Source: Actinomycetota bacterium (lineage in GTDB: Bacteria; Actinomycetota; Humimicrobiia; Humimicrobiales; Humimicrobiaceae). From it: a stretch of DNA of 10,390 nt. Below, one piece after another: positions 7,079 to 10,390 of the stretch. The DNA is taken from positions 1-10,390 of the forward strand of contig JAGYOJ010000036.1 in NCBI GenBank assembly GCA_018399435.1. The letters are read 5' to 3'. A model generated the notes under the pieces. That model was given only the letters and a program-made list of their open reading frames with translations, had not been told where the DNA came from and searched no databases. Each line of letters begins with the position of its first letter. The first letter of the stretch is position 1. A program made the position numbers and the translations under genes.

Positions 7079-8547
7079 TATTAACAGAAGAACAAATTGC
7101 AGCTATCCATAAAGGGACATTAAGTGTCTTAAAGAGGACAGGATTAAGGTTCGAGAGCGAAAGGGCATTAAAACTTTTTAAAAATAATGGCTGCCAGGTA
7201 GATTATAGCAATAAACGGGTAAGATTTCCGGAAGGCCTAGTAGAAGAGTGTTTGCGAATGTGCCCCAGCAGCTATCATGTAGGGGCAAGGAATCCAGAAA
7301 ATGATATGATATGGGGAGGCAATACTACTTATTTCCAGGCTTTATCGGGCACAAAAAGCATCAACCTTGATACCTGGGAGCCTAAAACCCCTACCAGAAA
7401 AGAATATTATGATGCCATAACTATCCTGGATGCATTAGAAAATAACCATATTGTTCCATGGTATACGCCATGGTTTGGATTCAAAAATGTACCTCCTGTT
7501 ATGGCTATGCCAGAAGGCCTGGCGGCACGGTTAAGAAATTCAAGTAAATTTATTTGTGCAAATTATTCCATGGGCTGTGAACAGTTTAATATAAAAATGG
7601 CTAAGGCGGTTGGAGCAGAGCTCAGGACCTCTATGGCTGCTGCACCACCTCTGACATTTTACAGTGATGCTGTTGAGAGCGCTTACAGGATTGTGAATGC
7701 TGGATTTATACTTCTATTGGTTTCTGGAAGCGTATATGGGGGTACCTCACCTTCTACCATAGCTGGTTCTTTGATTACAGGCAATGCAGAAATAATTGCA
7801 GGATTAACCCTAGCCCAGTTAATAAAGCCCGGTACCAGGGTAATAGCCCAGGATTTTTCTTTCCCCCAGAATATGAGGTCTGGTTCTCCTGCATTTGGAG
7901 ATATAGCAATTTCACTACACCAAACTGCGTTTAACCAAATCTGGAGAAAATATGGGGTTCCAACAGATGGAGGAGTTAGCTATCCAAGCTCAAAGAAGAT
8001 AGATTATCAAGCTGCTTATGAGAAAACTATAAACTCATTTGCCGGAGCCTTATCTGGAACAAATACTATTTGGATCCAGGGTTCCCTTTATGGAGAACTA
8101 GCCTTTCACCCTGTCCAGGCAATAATAGACGATGATCTGGTTGGCATGATTGGAAGGTTTTTAAGGGGTATTGAGGTTAATGATGAAACCATGGCCCTTG
8201 ATCTAATTGATGAAGTTGGTCCAATCCCAGGCCATTACCTGGGGAAGGCTCATACCAGAAAATGGTGGAAAAAAGAGCAATATGAGCCAAAATATGCTGA
8301 TAGGCTAACATATCCGGAATGGCTTAAAGCGGGGAAAAAGGATTGTATTGATAATGCTAAAAAAGAATATGAGAGGATACTATCCACACATAAAGTAGCC
8401 CCACCTCTAACAGATAAACAGGAAAGCGAGATAGAAAATATATTACAGGAGGCAAGGGAGTATTATAAGAAGAAAGGCTTAATATCAAGTGAAGAATGGA
8501 AAAACTATAAAAAGGATTTGAAATCATCCAATTATCCGTATTCATAG
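7039..8547 (+). CDS. Non-pyrrolysine MttB-family methyltransferase, second paralog
   Basis: This 502-residue MttB-family protein is collinear with its upstream neighbour and shares the same unusual C-terminal patch, EVGPIPGHYLGKAHTRKWW (392-410). SSKKIDYQAAYEK and DDDLVGMIGRF are also kept. The two differ in the barrel around the probable substrate pocket: CSSCGPTSSKK in the first paralog is DGGVSYPSSKK here, and VLQLYSSIYGE is IWIQGSLYGE. Either the two act on different methylated substrates or steps, or they form a hetero-oligomer; this is inference. GAAGGAG at 7026-7032 drives the ATG. The stop is TAG, followed by AAT and then the activator's ATG in the same frame. The first codons are duplicated at the left edge of the window. 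Confidence 0.9.
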   Translation: MLKGFTRIFKPLEILTEEQIAAIHKGTLSVLKRTGLRFESERALKLFKNNGCQVDYSNKRVRFPEGLVEECLRMCPSSYHVGARNPENDMIWGGNTTYFQALSGTKSINLDTWEPKTPTRKEYYDAITILDALENNHIVPWYTPWFGFKNVPPVMAMPEGLAARLRNSSKFICANYSMGCEQFNIKMAKAVGAELRTSMAAAPPLTFYSDAVESAYRIVNAGFILLLVSGSVYGGTSPSTIAGSLITGNAEIIAGLTLAQLIKPGTRVIAQDFSFPQNMRSGSPAFGDIAISLHQTAFNQIWRKYGVPTDGGVSYPSSKKIDYQAAYEKTINSFAGALSGTNTIWIQGSLYGELAFHPVQAIIDDDLVGMIGRFLRGIEVNDETMALDLIDEVGPIPGHYLGKAHTRKWWKKEQYEPKYADRLTYPEWLKAGKKDCIDNAKKEYERILSTHKVAPPLTDKQESEIENILQEAREYYKKKGLISSEEWKNYKKDLKSSNYPYS

Positions 8548-8550
8548 AAT

Positions 8551-10362
8551 ATGAAATTTTATACTATAAATTTTGAGCCCTTAGGCAAAAAAGGAAAATG
8601 CAAAGCTGATGAGACAGTTTTAGATTGTGCCCATAGATTAGGCGTAGCGATAATCAGCTTATGCGGCGGCCTTGGAAAGCTTAATTGCTGTAAAATCCAA
8701 ATTTTAAAGGGGAAAGTTAGCAAGCCCACCACAAATGAGCTAAATTACTTTTCAGCTAAAGAACTGGATGACGGGTACAGGCTAGCTTGCCAGACATATT
8801 TAAAAAGCAACTGCAATATCAAGGTTCCGCTGGAATCCCTTGAACTATCACAGCGTGTTGAAGTGGAAGGCGCTGAAACAAGGTTTGAGCTAAAATCCCC
8901 TATAATCTCTTATGATGTAAAATTATCTTCCCCATCTCTTTCAGATTTGCGCTCAGACGATAAGCGATTAGAAGACAAACTGCTCCAGCAGCACAAAATT
9001 AAATGTAGAAATATTGATATAGACATACTGAGGAAAATATCTCCTTTATTAAGATCTTGGGGCTGGGAAGCCCAAGTTTCATTAAGAAATGATGAGATAA
9101 TAGGTGTTAACAATAAAAAGAGCAATAAACTGGGGCTAGCCATAGATCTGGGCACCACTACAATAGCTGGTTATTTGCTTGATATAAGCAGGGGCAAGAT
9201 ATTAGCTTCTAAAGGGAATATTAATCCCCAGATTAAGCTTGGGGAAGATATAGTTTCTAGAATAACATATGCAAATAAATCTTTAAAAAATGCCGAAAAA
9301 TTAAAAAATACAGCATTAGATGCACTAAATCAGTTAATAGTTGATTTATGTAATGAATCTGGCACTAAATCTGCAGAAATCCTAGATTCTGTGATAGTGG
9401 GAAATACTGTAATGCATCATTTATTGCTTCAGCTTCCTATAAAACAATTAACTGTTTCCCCATTTACCCCTGCAGTAGGCCAGGCTTTAGATATAAAAGC
9501 GCGGGATGCAGGCTTGTATACTGCCCCAGGAGCATATGTACACTTCTTGCCAAATATCGCAGGCTTTGTAGGGGCAGACCATGTTTCCATGCTACTGGCA
9601 ACAAAAGACATGTGGAAAGACGGGAGTTTGGTAATTGCATTGGATATAGGTACAAATACTGAAATATCATTGATAGAAAGTTGTAAAATAAGCAGCCTAT
9701 CATGTGCCTCCGGCCCAGCTTTTGAGGGCGCTAATATCAAAAATGGCATGCGTGCTACAGATGGTGCTATAGAAAAAATAAAATTATTAAATGGGCATGT
9801 AGAATATGAAACTATTGGAGGCATGGAGCCAATTGGAATTTGCGGTTCAGGCATTTTGGATGCCGTATCAGAATTATATTTTGCTGGCATCATAAATAGC
9901 GGGGGAAAGATGAAAAAGAATAAAAAGACCAGGGAAAGTGATGGGCAAATGGAATTTGTCCTGGTGGATGCAGCCAAAAATAGTAATTCTAGGCCAATTA
10001 CTATTACCCAGAAAGACATTAGGGAGGTACAGCTAGCCAAGGCAGCTATAAGTTCGGGCATAAATATTCTCCTGGGAAAAAGAGGATTCTCTAAGGAAAA
10101 AATTAAGAAAATTATTATAGCCGGCGCTTTTGGTAGCTATATAAATATAATGAGTGCTTTAAATATAGGCATGTTTCCTAAATTGCCCTTAAGTTGCTTC
10201 AAGCAGGTGGGCAATGCTGCCGGCATGGGAGCTAAATTAGCGCTACTTTCTAGCGGCAGGAGGCTTGAAGCAAAAGAGATAGCTTATGGGGCAGCATATA
10301 TAGAATTAGCATCACATCCTAATTTCCAGGATATTTTTATGAAGAAAACATATTTAGGATAA
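8551..10362 (+). CDS. RamA-type corrinoid reductive activation ATPase (DUF4445)
   Basis: This 603-residue protein is of the type that reduces inactive Co(II) corrinoid to Co(I) using an iron-sulfur centre and ATP, keeping the methyl carrier active. Residues 1-85 form a plant-type ferredoxin-like domain. From about 190 the ASKHA-type ATPase core follows, with phosphate loops IDLGTTT (Asp199) and LDIGTNTE (Asp365), then ICGSGILDAVSE, IIAGAFGSYIN and GNAAGMGAKLA. This N-terminal ferredoxin layout is the bacterial activator form; Methanosarcina RamA has a C-terminal cluster domain. The ferredoxin domain is odd. Cys38, Cys47 and Cys80 fit the usual C-x5-C-x2-C plus distal Cys, but the second ligand position holds Leu44, with an extra Cys46. 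No Shine-Dalgarno precedes the ATG, so translation probably depends on coupling to the gene before it. Confidence 0.9.
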   Translation: MKFYTINFEPLGKKGKCKADETVLDCAHRLGVAIISLCGGLGKLNCCKIQILKGKVSKPTTNELNYFSAKELDDGYRLACQTYLKSNCNIKVPLESLELSQRVEVEGAETRFELKSPIISYDVKLSSPSLSDLRSDDKRLEDKLLQQHKIKCRNIDIDILRKISPLLRSWGWEAQVSLRNDEIIGVNNKKSNKLGLAIDLGTTTIAGYLLDISRGKILASKGNINPQIKLGEDIVSRITYANKSLKNAEKLKNTALDALNQLIVDLCNESGTKSAEILDSVIVGNTVMHHLLLQLPIKQLTVSPFTPAVGQALDIKARDAGLYTAPGAYVHFLPNIAGFVGADHVSMLLATKDMWKDGSLVIALDIGTNTEISLIESCKISSLSCASGPAFEGANIKNGMRATDGAIEKIKLLNGHVEYETIGGMEPIGICGSGILDAVSELYFAGIINSGGKMKKNKKTRESDGQMEFVLVDAAKNSNSRPITITQKDIREVQLAKAAISSGINILLGKRGFSKEKIKKIIIAGAFGSYINIMSALNIGMFPKLPLSCFKQVGNAAGMGAKLALLSSGRRLEAKEIAYGAAYIELASHPNFQDIFMKKTYLG

Positions 10363-10363
10363 A

Positions 10364-10390
10364 ATGAAGTTAATGTATGGTATTTCATAT
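10364..10390 (+). CDS. Possible start of a further gene, cut by the window edge
   Basis: ATG at 10364 begins one base after the preceding stop codon and stays open to the edge, reading MKLMYGISY. A short AGGA at 10356-10359 lies close upstream, similar to the tight spacing elsewhere in the block. The opening faintly resembles those of sugar phosphate isomerase/epimerase-type TIM barrels, which often begin MK followed by a short hydrophobic strand. Nine residues cannot support a product call. Confidence 0.4.

Noticed and set aside
5517..8547. Pyrrolysine-containing MttB
   Set aside because: Neither MttB-like frame has an internal TAG. TAG serves as the terminal stop in three of nine genes, twice with a second stop close behind, so ordinary use of TAG as stop is likely.

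Overview
The window holds one co-oriented, AT-rich gene block, all on the + strand. It runs from a truncated gene start at the left edge, through nine complete genes, to the probable first codons of a tenth at the right edge. The gene content suggests an anaerobic bacterium that uses corrinoid-dependent methyl transfer, such as an acetogen-like or fermentative lineage. Strong Shine-Dalgarno sites, a lipoprotein-type binding protein and the low GC would suit a low-GC Firmicute or an uncultured anaerobic phylum such as Atribacterota. That taxonomic guess is weak. I see no tRNA, rRNA, CRISPR array or insertion sequence.

Layout: (i) 1-75 is a near-exact copy of the ribosome-binding site and first codons of the second MttB-like gene (7024-7078), cut off and closed by a stop. 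(ii) 76-229 is a non-coding leader with an orphan Shine-Dalgarno site. (iii) 230-3213 encodes a sugar-type ABC importer: lipoprotein binding protein, single-domain ATPase and one permease. A long stem-loop separates the first gene from the other two. (iv) 3252-3575 encodes an L-rhamnose mutarotase-family protein. (v) 3629-10362 encodes a full corrinoid methyl-transfer set: a UroD-type methyltransferase, a cap-domain/B12-binding corrinoid protein, two tandem MttB-family methyltransferases without pyrrolysine, and a RamA-type reductive activator with an N-terminal 2Fe-2S-like domain. (vi) 10364 onward looks like the start of another gene.

Inferred joint function: the importer brings in a methylated compound. 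One or both MttB proteins move its methyl group to the cobalt of the corrinoid protein. The UroD-type protein passes that methyl on to a further acceptor. The RamA-type protein re-reduces corrinoid that has oxidised to Co(II). The unusual part is the pairing of this machinery with a sugar-family importer and a sugar mutarotase, instead of a betaine or amine transporter. The true substrate cannot be read from the sequence. A methylated sugar or a sugar-like quaternary amine is a reasonable hypothesis.

Points needing a second look are the 55-bp repeat, a lost cysteine ligand in the activator's ferredoxin domain, an amber codon as the only barrier between the second MttB gene and the activator in the same frame, and a histidine in place of the usual distal zinc-ligand cysteine in the UroD-type protein.
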